A DNA stretch of 64,000 nucleotides from Gordionus sp. m RMFG-2023. Taxonomy: Eukaryota > Nematomorpha > Gordioida > Chordodea > Parachordodidae. The position numbers and the translations under genes were made by a program. The stretch covers positions 38,603,561 through 38,667,560 of the forward strand of contig NC_088775.1 of assembly GCF_954871325.1 (NCBI RefSeq), written 5' to 3'. Positions within the stretch are counted from its first letter, which is position 1. Each line of letters begins with the position of its first letter. This document shows positions 1 to 10,837 of the stretch, piece after piece. Below the pieces are notes generated by a model. The model made no database searches. It worked only from the letters and a program-made list of their open reading frames with translations, and was not told the DNA's origin.

Positions 1-277
1 AAAATTAAACAATTTATTCATATGATTTGATTACAAATGCATATTGGGGTTAATAAGAAATATAGAGTCTTAATCGACATCGAGGAAAAATTAGATATAA
101 TTATTTAAAAAAAAGAAACTTTAACGGGCCGGCCTGACTTGGTGCATTAATTGTTTAAAAGAAAATTAACTTAGCCTGGTCCAACTTATTCCAAATTTTT
201 TTAAATCCCAGCCCAGCCTATAGAATTTCATTTATTTTTGCTTATTTTTTTTGGAATGGGCATTAATTGTACATTCA
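1..277. other. Unassigned sequence with a GC-rich scrap
   Basis: No gene seen. A short scrap around 120-230 (CGGGCCGGCCTG, AGCCTGGTCC, CCCAGCCCAGCC) resembles the subterminal words of the CCGGGCC hAT family at 18145-19549 and may be a decayed copy. Confidence 0.4.
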
Positions 278-548
278 CCAATTCACAGGGTTAGGCAAAT
301 TTTTAGAAAATTGTATTCGGATACAGATACAGATACTTTATAAAATTTTGTATTTAAGATACAAGATACTTTAGAAAAATTTCAATAAGATATAAGATAC
401 AAGATACTAGTTTTTTTTAAAAAAAAGTATCTAAGATACAAGATACTTTTTTAAAAAACTTTAAATAGTCAAAATCAAAATGTATAAAGCTTTATTTCTT
501 ATCTATAATATAAATTTATAAAAAAATATTTAAAATAAATTGTAGAAA

Positions 549-651
549 ATAACAAATTTATTATAAAAGATAATGCGATATTCCATTTAATAATTATATA
601 AAACAAATTTATTATAAAAGATAATGCGATATTCCATTTAATAATTATATA
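549..651. repeat. 51-bp tandem duplication inside the hAT element
   Basis: Two nearly identical adjacent copies of a 51-bp block beginning ACAAATTTATTATAAAAGA. It lies at the C-terminal end of the transposase remnant and adds 17 codons in frame. Confidence 0.85.
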
Positions 652-654
652 ATT

Positions 655-1790
655 AGTAAATAATAATAAATCAGCATTATTTTTTAATATTATTAATTTT
701 TCAAATGATTTATCGTTCAATCTTTGACGATTTGGTCTATTAACCATATTAGCAAAGCTAAATAATCTTTCAACGGGGGCTGAGGAGGGTAATATTGTGT
801 TATATTTAATAAATATTTCTTTTATATATTTATAACTATTTAACATATTTATACTCCGCAATAATTTATATTTTTAAATCTTTTATTTAAATAATTTTCT
901 ATGGCAACAGCTAGAGGTTTGCAAAATTGTAGATTGGTTTGAATTAAATTTGTAATTTTTTTTAACGACATTTAAAATTGGAGCTGATTCTCCATAATAG
1001 CAGTTGATTTCACTTTGTATTTTGGGGCCATTATATTGCAATATTCTTCTAAATATTGAATTTCAATATCTCTTAATTTAGGAAATTCTAATTTTTGACA
1101 TAATTTAGGAAGTTCGCCTTTATATTTTTATAAACTATGAAGAGTATCATACAAAATATTCCATCTAGTGCAACAAGGTGTAACTAATTGTTTTCCTAAA
1201 ACTGCTTTGATAAGTTCTGCAGTTTTAGGCCTATTATTTGCATTCTATAGCTTAGTACATTTAGCTATTGCAGGATGATGAATTTTAGAAATGTTAGGAA
1301 AATCCTTAATAGCTCTCTCGACATCTGTTGTGGCAATTTTATCGTATGGCACAAACAACGAATGTGTTGAGGCAATGTTATTGAGGCTTCTTTAGACCCT
1401 TAAATAAACAAATAATAATTTTATTTGAATAAAATTTTTTACAAAATTTACAATATCATAATAAATTTTAAAGAAGTATTAAATAATACTTTCAATGATT
1501 TCGAATTCTATACATTCATCAACATTGATGTCAAAGTCATTCTCTACAGCTTCCATAGAATATCCAAACTCCTTAAAAGCTTTCTTAAAGTTAGAGCCGT
1601 TATCTGTAACAGTTGCTATAACTTTTTCGTCAATACCAAAGTCACGATGAATTTCTTTATTATGATCATCTTGAAGTACTTCAAAAAATTTGCCATTAAG
1701 TATGCTTAGTTTAAATTTATTGTTATAATTTTCGGTTGAAGAATCATCTGAAGACGAAGATAAACATATTATTCTATTTTCTTCTTCCAT
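655..1790 (-). pseudogene. hAT transposase remnant
   Basis: Minus-strand pieces in the correct order. A catalytic-core segment reads VIATVTDNGSNFKKAFKEFG (about 1560-1640), a middle segment contains LGKQLVTPCCTRWNILYDT (about 1135-1200), and the C-terminal dimerisation region contains [17 protein letters not shown] (about 730-800). Stops and frame changes separate the pieces, and the N-terminal BED finger is absent. In the family the protein cuts and pastes DNA using a D-D-E site. Sequence resemblance is closest to the transposase at 21663-24937. Confidence 0.8.
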
Positions 1791-2103
1791 AATTTTAGAC
1801 AGATATAAAACGATTCAAATATGGTAGTTCTAATTGTTAGCAAATTGCTATATGACGAATTATCTTAAAATATCTAAATTTTGATTAAATTTTTCATTTA
1901 AATCTTAAAACAATATCATTTTAAATTTTAATACTATTTAAATTAGCCAATATAAATTTTTTTTAAAGTATCTGTATCTTTTTGAATACAAAGTTGGTTA
2001 AGATACAAATACTTTTAAATAATATGTATCTTAGATACTGAATACAAGATACTTTCCAAAATTTTAACAAATATCCGCGATACTGCCCAACCCTGCCAAT
2101 TCA

Positions 2104-2789
2104 CCACAAAATCATTTTAAAACAAAATTATATTCTAACAAATTGTAAACAGAAAATTTAAACTCATGTAATATTATATAACCCGTCCTTATACTATACA
2201 TATAAGATGTCTTTAAATAATATAGATATTCACTTCTACATATTAATTGCATTATCGATGATGATGTATTTGTTTATTAAAAAAATATAGACATGCAAGA
2301 GGGTGATTAATTTTTTTTATTAACAAAATTGTAATTATTTTATCATTCATTGTTTAAATTTTAAATAGGTTCATTTAAAATGCGAAATTATTTATTTATT
2401 TCTCTTATCTATAATCAATTTGACAAATACCATGGGCGATAAAACAGGTTAAAGGTCGATACAATTTAAAGGTACGGTTCTGTAAATGATAAAGGGAAGG
2501 ACCCTTGCCTAAACTAAGATAATGGGCGAATCGGAAGATCGATGAAAAAACTTCTTAGAGGAGATGGACACTGGGCTTACGAAGGGTGAGCGTGTCACAG
2601 TTGTTCAAATTTACAATGAAATACTGCAAATAATAATTTTTTTTAATGAACGTCAGTCAATATATATTTTGTTTTTATTTGTATGAAAATATTCATTATG
2701 TAGATTGTGGATTTTAAATAAAAATAATTGATATTATTGGGAAGAAGATTTTGTGTTTGAAAAGTTAGTTATTTATTTTGGGTCATGAA
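2104..2789. other. No feature recognised
   Basis: AT-rich sequence with a slightly GC-richer stretch at about 2440-2600 that has no long reading frame. I see nothing identifiable. Confidence 0.5.
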
Positions 2790-3914
2790 AGTTTCAATAC
2801 AGAGTATGTAAAGGTTGGGCGCATGGGTCCTGTGCCATAAAAGATTACTATTTTATTTGTTATAATTGTTAATATAATATAAATAAAGCATATATAAAAC
2901 TAAAAAAATTTTTTTGCTCATAGGAAGCCTAATAAACTACTGGTTTTGACTAATCTTCGATAATCTCACCAACGTTTTGGGCTACTAGGTTCAAAAAATA
3001 ACTTCTACTAAGCCTTTTTATGTGGAAAAAATTATTAAATATTTTAAAAATATATTAGGTAAGTGTTTAAGATATAGATTGGTTTTTGCATAATCATTAT
3101 TTTTGGAGCTATGATGATTTTGACAAAAATTGCGCCTACTAGCCCCAGGGTTGCCAGATGTCACGATTTAACCGTGCACGATTTCATACCTAATTTTTTA
3201 CTTACCCAGGTTTTCTTACACTTCACGCTTTTCTCACGTTTTTTGAGTAAATTAAATTAATCACACTTTTTCTCACGTTTTTAAAAATATAAAATTTTAA
3301 ATTAATTTTATTTTAAAATATTTAAAGTATTTGTTAATAGTCCAACTTACCAATCATATTCATTGATCAATTACCCACAACACAAATTCAATTTTTAGAA
3401 AGTTTATCAAGTATAATTATAATATGAATTTAAATAACTATATATTTCTTTTATGGATTTTATAAATCCTATATTAAAACTCGTTAAATTTTAAATGAAA
3501 TAAATTAATTGTACATACACTCACAAATTATAATTAGTTTAATTTAACTTAGATATTGCTAAATTAACAATCAAATTAAGAAATATCTAAAAACATAGAG
3601 TTGATTAATTAGATTCACGATCATTTTTATAAAATAATTAAGTATAATTAATTTATAATAAATGTAATATATATTCAGTAGATCAGATTATTATTTTTAA
3701 AAAATGCTAATTTATAATTAGATTTATTCTGTATCTTCTTAAAACTCATATTATCTAAAAATTTATTATAATATCTATTTCTTGAACTTGTTGCAGATTG
3801 GATTTGCAAATTCAAAATATTTGAGGAAGCTCATCCTCAAGTTATAATTCTCAAGATAAAAAATTGAAATAATAAACAAAAAAGAGGAAAATATATAAGG
3901 TAAGTTATAATAAA

Positions 3915-5655
3915 AGTTGGGAACAAAAATATGAATGGTTAAAGCAGCATTTAGGGTCGACTTAAAAATGTGGTATATGTGCATCACGCTTTTCAATAAG
4001 CCATAGTGGAGAGTGTGATATAATCAAATATATGAAATCTAACAAACATAAGCTGGCAAATGAACAATCTAGGTCGACTGTAAAATGTGGTATATGTGCA
4101 TCACGCTTTTCAATAAGCCATAGTGGAGAGTGTGATATAATCAAACATATGAAATCTAACAAACATAAGCTGGCAAATGAAGATCTAGTACCAATACTTC
4201 TATATCATCATACGTAACCAAATATTCTAAGAATAAAACCTTGTCTGTTATTTTTCATAAAACATTCTCATAGCTATATGTCGGCTGATTGTTCAAGTAA
4301 GCTATTTTACACACTAAAATTGCATCAATATTTTCATGTGGTAGAACAAAAGGCTCTAAAATAATACAAAATATTTTGGCACCAGAAACAAAGGCAAATA
4401 TTATAAAAAATCTAAAAAACAATTATCCGTTTTCAATACTAACGGATGCATCGAATAAAGGTAATATAAAAACATTTCCCTTATTACTTAGACACTTCAA
4501 CAAAAAGAATGGAATAAATGTTAAATTACTTAAATTTTTTTCGTCTGACAGTGAAGCCTCTAAAGACATATCTAGATGCTTGCTAGAAAATGTAAGAATC
4601 GTTGGACTTGATATATTGCTAGTAAAGGCCTATTGTTCAGATAACGCATCTGTAAACTTTGTGAAAAATCAAAGTATTTGGACAGAATTGAAAAGCCATA
4701 ATAATAATATTATACCAATAGGTTGTATATGCCACATTCTTCACAATTCGTTTAAAAAGGCCATAATTTTTCTCAAATATGATATTGAGAGTATAGTAAT
4801 TAAATGTTATAATGAATTTAGCAACTCGACAAAAAGAGTTACAATTTTAAAAGAATTGGTGGAATGGTGCAATTTAGAGTGGTCAGAATTACTTCGCCAT
4901 TTCCAACACGCTGGCGTACATTAATCCCAGCGATTGAGCGGATGCTATTTTCAACCCCTTGAAAAATATTTTTTTATCATTATCAGCAACCCCACCAATT
5001 TTGAAGATGATTTTGCGGAGTCATATTTAGGTGTTGTCCTTAACGTTGGCACCTTAGTCAATAACATAAATTTAAATTGCAATCTGAAGATGTATTAGCA
5101 ATATATATACATGATCTTATCCTAAAACTAAAGAATTCATTAAATTTAAAAATTCAACAAAATTTTTATGGGAGTTCTAAAAATATTTTACCACATAATA
5201 ATGATGTAGAAAAGGTAATAAATTTCAAATATGAATCAAATAGATTTATAAAAAATATTATAGAATATGAAGAAAAACGTTATGATATTATAGATAATAT
5301 AGGGAAATATTTTAGCCCTATGACATTAGAAAAATAACCAGAATTTGAACAATTACAAAAAATTATTATTAATTATAAAATACCAAACATAGATACAGAT
5401 ATTCTCTTTGAGGAATATTCACAATTTTATTCCTATTATGAAGAAAAATTTTCAAAAAACAATCACATGAATACCTAAGAAAAATAGATGGATTTTTTTT
5501 CTAATAAAACCTCACCATTGGTAGAGAAAATACGCAATTTTATATTTTATATTCCGCATTCAAATGCTTCATCAGAGAGAAGTCTAATGACTATTGCTTG
5601 CGTAAAAGAACGTAATAGATTACAGTTATCATCATTGGTAGCTGAACTTGGTTAA
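3915..5655 (+). pseudogene. hAT transposase with doubled BED finger, broken
   Basis: In order: WEQKYEWLKQHLGST then a BED-type zinc finger KCGICASRFSISHSG...IIKHMKSNKH, present twice. Next comes a catalytic-core region (4376-4924) with FSILTDASNKGNIKTFPLL and CICHILHNSFKKA, then a long middle (5077-5340), and a C-terminal dimerisation segment with PHSNASSERSLMTIACVKER (about 5550-5640). The layout is that of ZBED/SCAND3-like hAT transposases, whose domesticated relatives are host genes in vertebrates. Several stops and frameshifts separate the blocks; for example, the first finger copy has TAA where the second has a valine codon. Confidence 0.85.
3956..4189 (+). repeat. 117-bp tandem duplication of the BED zinc finger
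   Basis: Copy 1 starts GTCGACTTAAAAATG at 3956 and copy 2 starts GTCGACTGTAAAATG at 4073, 117 bp (39 codons) apart and almost identical. Copy 1 has Tyr where copy 2 has the first zinc-binding His (IIKYMK against IIKHMK). The low divergence suggests the duplication is recent compared with the decay of the rest of the element. Confidence 0.9.
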
Positions 5656-6938
5656 ACAAAATTTTAACTATTCATGCAAAGAGTTTTCAGCCTATCTCCA
5701 CAGTACTGATGGGAAATCTTTATTACCTCTTTTAAAATCATCCATAAAATATAATAATTAATATGTATTTATAAACATGGGAAAATTATACATCATAATT
5801 GTTATTAGTAAATCAATAAAGAATTTTCATTGTCTTAAAAATCTTGTTATATTAAATATAACATATTAACTTAGATGAGTATGCTATATCGATTACCCCA
5901 GGAAAATGGGGGGGGGGGAGGTTTGGGGGCGAAGCCCCCTATTAATTATTATAAAAGAAAAACTCACGTTTTCAAATGAAAAATATCTAGCAAACCTGAC
6001 TAGCCCTGGTCTCCCCTAATTATAACCATAAAAATGTGTTTTTCATTGCATTATAATTAATCTCAGCTATTTTAACAAATATATATTTCAATTTTAGTTT
6101 TAAATATTATACTTTACACTTTTTTTAAAATAAAATTAATTTTTTATGGCTTACTAAAAAAAATTATTCTTATGAGTGCCCTATAGGCCAAAATTTGACT
6201 TGTTCAATTAAGAATATCATGCCTAGATATGTTCACTAGTGCTATAATTTTTGTTAGATGTGTCTGTTTGGCTTTGACACTACCAAATGACTTATATAAA
6301 ACGTTTACATTTTTTTATTCTTAAAATTATAGAATTGACCAAAGAATAGGTATTCTTAGTAAGAGTTGTGAACAATTATTTAAATTATTTTTATTTGAAA
6401 ATTCGAAAATTTTAGAACCTTAAAAATGAACATGGTATTAAATATTATAAGTTTTTAAAGAAATTAAAAATGTTTAAAACGAGTTTTATAGTTTGCATTA
6501 AATCCTTAAGTTATCTTAGATTCTAGATGAGTATTTTTCTTTAAATATATACTAACCCTAGCTCATATCACGCCTTTATAGACTATACTCTGTTTAGGTT
6601 TAAACTATTAAAAAATTTAACTCAAGCTTATCATATTATAGAGTAACCCTAGTGTCAGACCTTTAAAAATAGAAAATCATAATAGTAAATATGTAAATAT
6701 GTAAAAAAAATATATATATAAATTTAATTTCTTTTTTTTTACTCTTATTAACAAATCATTTATTTATTTCTCCGTGTTAAAAAAGTTTCTAAAAGAACAT
6801 CGTATTTCTTTGTATTATCCCGAAAAATAGTGAAAGTATAGTTCTATTAGAGCTTTGAACCATAGTAATTTCTTCATCCACTAGGGATTCAGAGATTAAA
6901 TTTGAACTCGGTTAGATTCAAAGCGGTTGGGTCTTCTT

Positions 6939-7065
6939 CAGTGGCATATCCAGGATTTCATTTTGGAGTCCTTTTACACAATAAAAATGGCAAAAAAGAA
7001 AACCAAATCTAAGATTAACAAAAAAAAAATCATAAACTCTAACAAAAAATATTTTAAAATTCGAT
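6939..7065. repeat. Terminal part of a CAGTGGCATATCCAG repeat
   Basis: Matches the reverse complement of the 161-bp inverted-repeat element at 21001-21161, but only its first part is retained. It is shared by both arms of the large inverted repeat, so it was there before the copies separated. Confidence 0.6.
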
Positions 7066-9611
7066 ATAATCTAAATTTATATTTACTCTACCGAACTAAT
7101 TATATTTTATTGCAATAATTATATTATAATAATATTATTATATCAATTTGGTAAAAATAATTATGATTTATAATTATGGACCAATAAAACGAATTACTAT
7201 CGTTATTAATTTATCTGATTAATATAAATTGCCAAATTTAATAAAGACTACTAATTTTTTACCAAAATATAGACAATGCTATAAAAAAATCGTAAATATT
7301 TTAGTCATCATAATAGAATAGGCAAAATTTATTAAACACATTCAAAATATTATTTTTATATTATATGATAAAAATTAAAAATAATTAAAGACACCATCTA
7401 AGAATTTTACTTTTATAAATAAAAAAAGTTATAAGTAAATTTTTTTCTATAAAAGTATTAAAGCTAAAATATCCAATAGATAATTTTTTATACCTGTCCA
7501 AACATTTATTTTATTTATAAAAACTAAACAAAGGAAAGTGAAAGCTCACTGGAATTGATTGGATAATACATAAATAAAGGTGTACTTATAGCTGAGCGAT
7601 ATGGAGTTATAAATAATTTATTATGTAGTTAGCCACTACATTTCCCATCCGAGCGATGTTTAGTAATAAATGATTTATTATGTGGTTAGCCGAACGACAA
7701 ACTGCCCCATCCAACAAAGGTATTTAAATAGAAATACCATGACGAATACTTTTTGCAAGTCTATTTTTTAAATACTGACACTACAATTGTTTTTAACTTT
7801 AATTTTTTCTTATTATCTTTTTCTAAAATTATCGAATATCTACAGTAATATGTAAACATTATAAATAATATATTTATTGCAGAAGTAGCCTACAGAAATT
7901 ATTTTATAATTGTAAATATAAATCACCGTTTACAAAGTATATAATAAATTTCCGGAGGATGAAATCGCTTCATTTATGATTGGGTTTTATTTTTAGTTGA
8001 GCAGATATTATATTTAGCTCTCACTATTATTTGATTATGTTTTGAAAGAATTTCCATCCAAAATTGTCAAATTAATTAGAGGAAGTTGACGTTATCACAG
8101 AATCCTTGCAAAAATATCTTAATATAGAAACTTCTTTTCTTTAATTACCATATCTTCCTCATCTTTAGATGGTAGAAAATAAAATAAGATTTAAAATGAG
8201 AGACGTTGGGTTGCAAAATAATATTTAAATAATTAAATGGGGATTTACATTTTATAATTTAAAAAAGGTTTGTATTCGTCTGAATATCATAATAAATACT
8301 TTTTATTTTTAGTATATACAAATATTAATTTCTAAAATATTCAAATAAATACAAAAAAATATTTGTATTTTAAATACAAGTATTCGTATTACTTCCCAAC
8401 ACTGAATATAATCCGTTCCTTGAGAAAGAAATTTAAAAGGGCACTAAGAAAAACATTTGTAGGTATTTTCTAAAATTGAATTTATATTAAAAGGATTCTC
8501 TACCAAAATTCAATTTAGCTAAGATCAAGAGAGCTAATTGAAAGAAGAATGAGAGCACTTATTATTTTATTATTTTATCTTTTTTTTTTCAAGTATGAAC
8601 TTCTTTATTATAATCTATCAAATAAAATTGTATTAAAATTAACATATCAAATATAAAATAAAATAAAAACCTTATTCTATAAAAACGGAGATGGGACTAC
8701 AAGTTCCCAAAAAACACGAATAATTATATTTTAAAAGAGTAATTTGTAGATTTTATTTTAAAAAATAATATTCTTTAGGTTCTGATGCAAGGGCTCTTAT
8801 CTTGTCACCTATATTTTTTTAACATTTTAAAGTTCCACTTGACATATTCCAAGAGAAGAGATAAGGATTGGTATAAAAATATAATTTGTTAATTTTGAAT
8901 ATTTAATTGTTTTTTTTACTCTGCTATATCAACCGGATTAGAATTTAAATTTTTTGAAGAAGAAGATATGCATGTGAAGTCCTAAATTATGGATTTCCCT
9001 AAAGACCAAGGCACGGAAGTTAAGCCATCCTCTAATGTTAAATTAGTAGGCTCTAGGATGTTTGGCATTGAAATATGCTATATCCTAGTTAATATTTAAA
9101 CAAACCCCTATTTTTTAAAGAAAAGGGCTTATAGATCCCCATCATTGTCCAATGAAGAATAAAGTTAAAATAATTTGTTCAATAATAAATATTTCTTATT
9201 TTTTTTTAAATGGGTATTTTTTTAATATGCTTAGCTTAGGAACCTATATTAAATATGTATTTTTTTAAAAATATTTCATCAATCATTCTGCTGGTAATGC
9301 AATATACTTAAAAAATAATTTTGAAGCATATTAAAAATTTATGTCCTTGAATTTAGTTAGTACTCTTAGAATATAAAGAGTAATTTCATATAAATTTATC
9401 TATTTGTGGGATTTATTTTAATTTGACTATTCGCAATAACCTATCTCTAAATATTGATGCATTTGACTGTATTTGTAAAATCAAAAGGAATCAATTCATT
9501 AAGGAGTTGAATCATTTTACTAACATTCATTTTAGTTGGGAAATAATTGCACAGTATTTATTAGAGATGCCAAATAATTCTATTGGATTTAATTGATGAT
9601 CATTAATTTTA
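7066..9611. other. Intergenic, mostly unrecognised
   Basis: No gene. The words ATTTATTATGT and GTTAGCC recur at about 7615-7695. Region 8209-8404 ends in ACTTCCCAACACTG and carries nested copies of AATACAAGTATTCGTATT; it may be a decayed hAT end (inward CAGTGTTGGGAAGT), but the opposite end is unclear. Confidence 0.45.
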
Positions 9612-9785
9612 TTTGTGCGATTCTGGTTAATTTGGGTAATTAATGAGAATAATTATTAAATAATTTGGATATATATTTGTAAAAGATTTTGGACTAATTT
9701 CTTTTGTGCCATTCTGGTTAATTTGGGCAATTAATGGAAATAATCAAATAATTTGGATATATATTTGTAAAAGGTTTTGGACTTC
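9612..9785. repeat. Tandem duplication, period about 91 bp
   Basis: Two copies beginning TTTGTGCGATTCTGG (9612) and TTTGTGCCATTCTGG (9703) and both continuing through ATTTGGATATATATTTGTAAA. Function unknown; it overlaps the downstream flank of the LINE remnant. Confidence 0.8.
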
Positions 9786-10059
9786 CTCTATTAAAAATAG
9801 TGTTGGGGGATGGAAAGTATGGCACAAATTTGGTGACCAACGAAAAACAGTTGTCTTTAGACATAGCTGTGTGGAAGCTTCCTGTTTGATTTATATAATT
9901 TTCCGTTGGGTACTTTTCAATCTTTTCGATCTTCATAAAAATCGTAGGCAAATAGTTTGAATGTGTTTGGTAAGAATTCAAGATTTACAAACTTAAGAGA
10001 ATATATATAATCGGTGAAAGGTTGTTGTGAAAATGCGAATTTTAAGTTTAAGATGGATG

Positions 10060-10709
10060 ATTTTTTATTTTTAAACAGATTTCAGAAATAAAGAGAGGAC
10101 TTTCCTAATTTTAATATCAGTTACTGTTAAAGTAATAGGAATCAAGGCATTTGAAGTTTTTTACGTAATCTGATAAAATGTCGTTAGTAAAAATCAACTG
10201 AGGTTAATCGACGACAGTGATAATGTTTGTTTTGGGGATATTAATCCCATACCATTTGCCTAACTGTATCGAATAAGGTGTCGATTTATGATGTCATCAA
10301 ATATTCACGATTTTGCAAGGTTAAGGTTGGGATAGTGTTAAATTCTTTTGATAAACGACCCATTTTTAGTTAACTGACGGAATTGTACCATGATAGGTTA
10401 ATACTAGAATAGAAAGTTATGATGCCAATATGTCACCTTAATTGGCAATTAATGATGTTTACAAGAAAATGTTCAGATGAAGTATTATCAAATAGTACAT
10501 TTTAGAACTGTAGAAACATGTATTGTCGATACAATTTTGAGGGAATTCGGAAAATTATTAATATAGCAAACATGATTTCCTTGTTCATGGAATCCAATAA
10601 TTTGCTGATATTAAATAGACATCATGAATAAGGAAATGTTTTTAGCTATCGTTCTTTGTAGAATTTGACGTTCGGCGCAGATCAGTTGAACACACTACCT
10701 ATTTTAGAT
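10060..10709 (-). pseudogene. LINE reverse transcriptase fragment, downstream half
   Basis: Read on the minus strand this continues the fragment at 15205-15480 once the LTR element between them is set aside. Pieces include RTIAKNISLFMM near the left edge of the LTR element, then GINIPKTNIITVVD (about 10210-10255) and VKNFKCLDSYYFNSN (about 10130-10170). The last two correspond to the GLxIN..KT and V..FKYLGS motifs that follow the palm domain in LINE reverse transcriptases. Stops and frame changes are frequent. The family is not certain, and the 5' and 3' ends are not located. Confidence 0.6.
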
Positions 10710-10837
10710 TGTAATGTATTAATATATATATAAATTATATTTGTTTGGATGCTACAATTTATTATAATAGACAAAATAGAAAAACATATAAATATATTTT
10801 ATTAAATAGATCACTTTATTTTCCCAAATACATTTCA
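10710..10837 (+). repeat. 5' LTR of the Ty3/Gypsy fossil
   Basis: 128 bp, TG...CA ends, matching 15076-15199 over its whole length with several indels. Confidence 0.9.

Larger units (their letters stand above)
286..2095 (-). mobile_element. hAT transposon, degenerate, with intact ends
   Basis: An 1810-bp element with inverted ends CAGGGTTAGGCA (left) and CAGGGTTGGGCA (right, read inward). It is flanked by a perfect 8-bp target duplication CCAATTCA at 278-285 and 2096-2103, the hAT signature. Subterminal zones (300-450, 1965-2055) repeat the word AGATACAAGATACTT many times in both orientations, probable transposase binding arrays. The transposase lies on the minus strand and is broken. Confidence 0.9.
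3146..5998 (+). mobile_element. hAT transposon (ZBED/SCAND3-like), broken
   Basis: A 2853-bp element with inverted ends CAGGGTTGCCAGAT and CAGGTTTGCTAGAT (right, inward), flanked by a perfect 8-bp duplication ACTAGCCC at 3138-3145 and 5999-6006. The other arm of the inverted repeat (about 28150-28160) keeps the target without the insertion, so both boundaries are confirmed. Near the right end is a short GC-rich patch with a run of G (about 5909-5940). Confidence 0.92.
2790..7065 (+). repeat. Left arm of a large inverted repeat, interrupted by a hAT element
   Basis: The sequence at 2790-3145 and 6007-7065 matches, in reverse complement, 28540-27984, 25195-24946 and 21654-21001. Easily seen anchors are GGTTGGGCGCATGGG (left about 2814; right about 28498), AACGTTGGTGAGATTATCG in the right copy against its reverse complement at about 2963, and TTCAAAGCGGTTGGG at 6918. 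Divergence and small indels are frequent, so the arms are old copies of an interspersed repeat of about 1.4 kb. No coding capacity is seen. The left arm was split by the hAT at 3146-5998. Confidence 0.85.

Noticed and set aside
9612-9785. Tandem units considered as CRISPR repeats
   Set aside because: Only two adjacent copies without spacers, in an animal genome.
9706-9981. Overlapping frames on both strands near the tandem repeat
   Set aside because: No domain; the tandem duplication and chance openness account for them.
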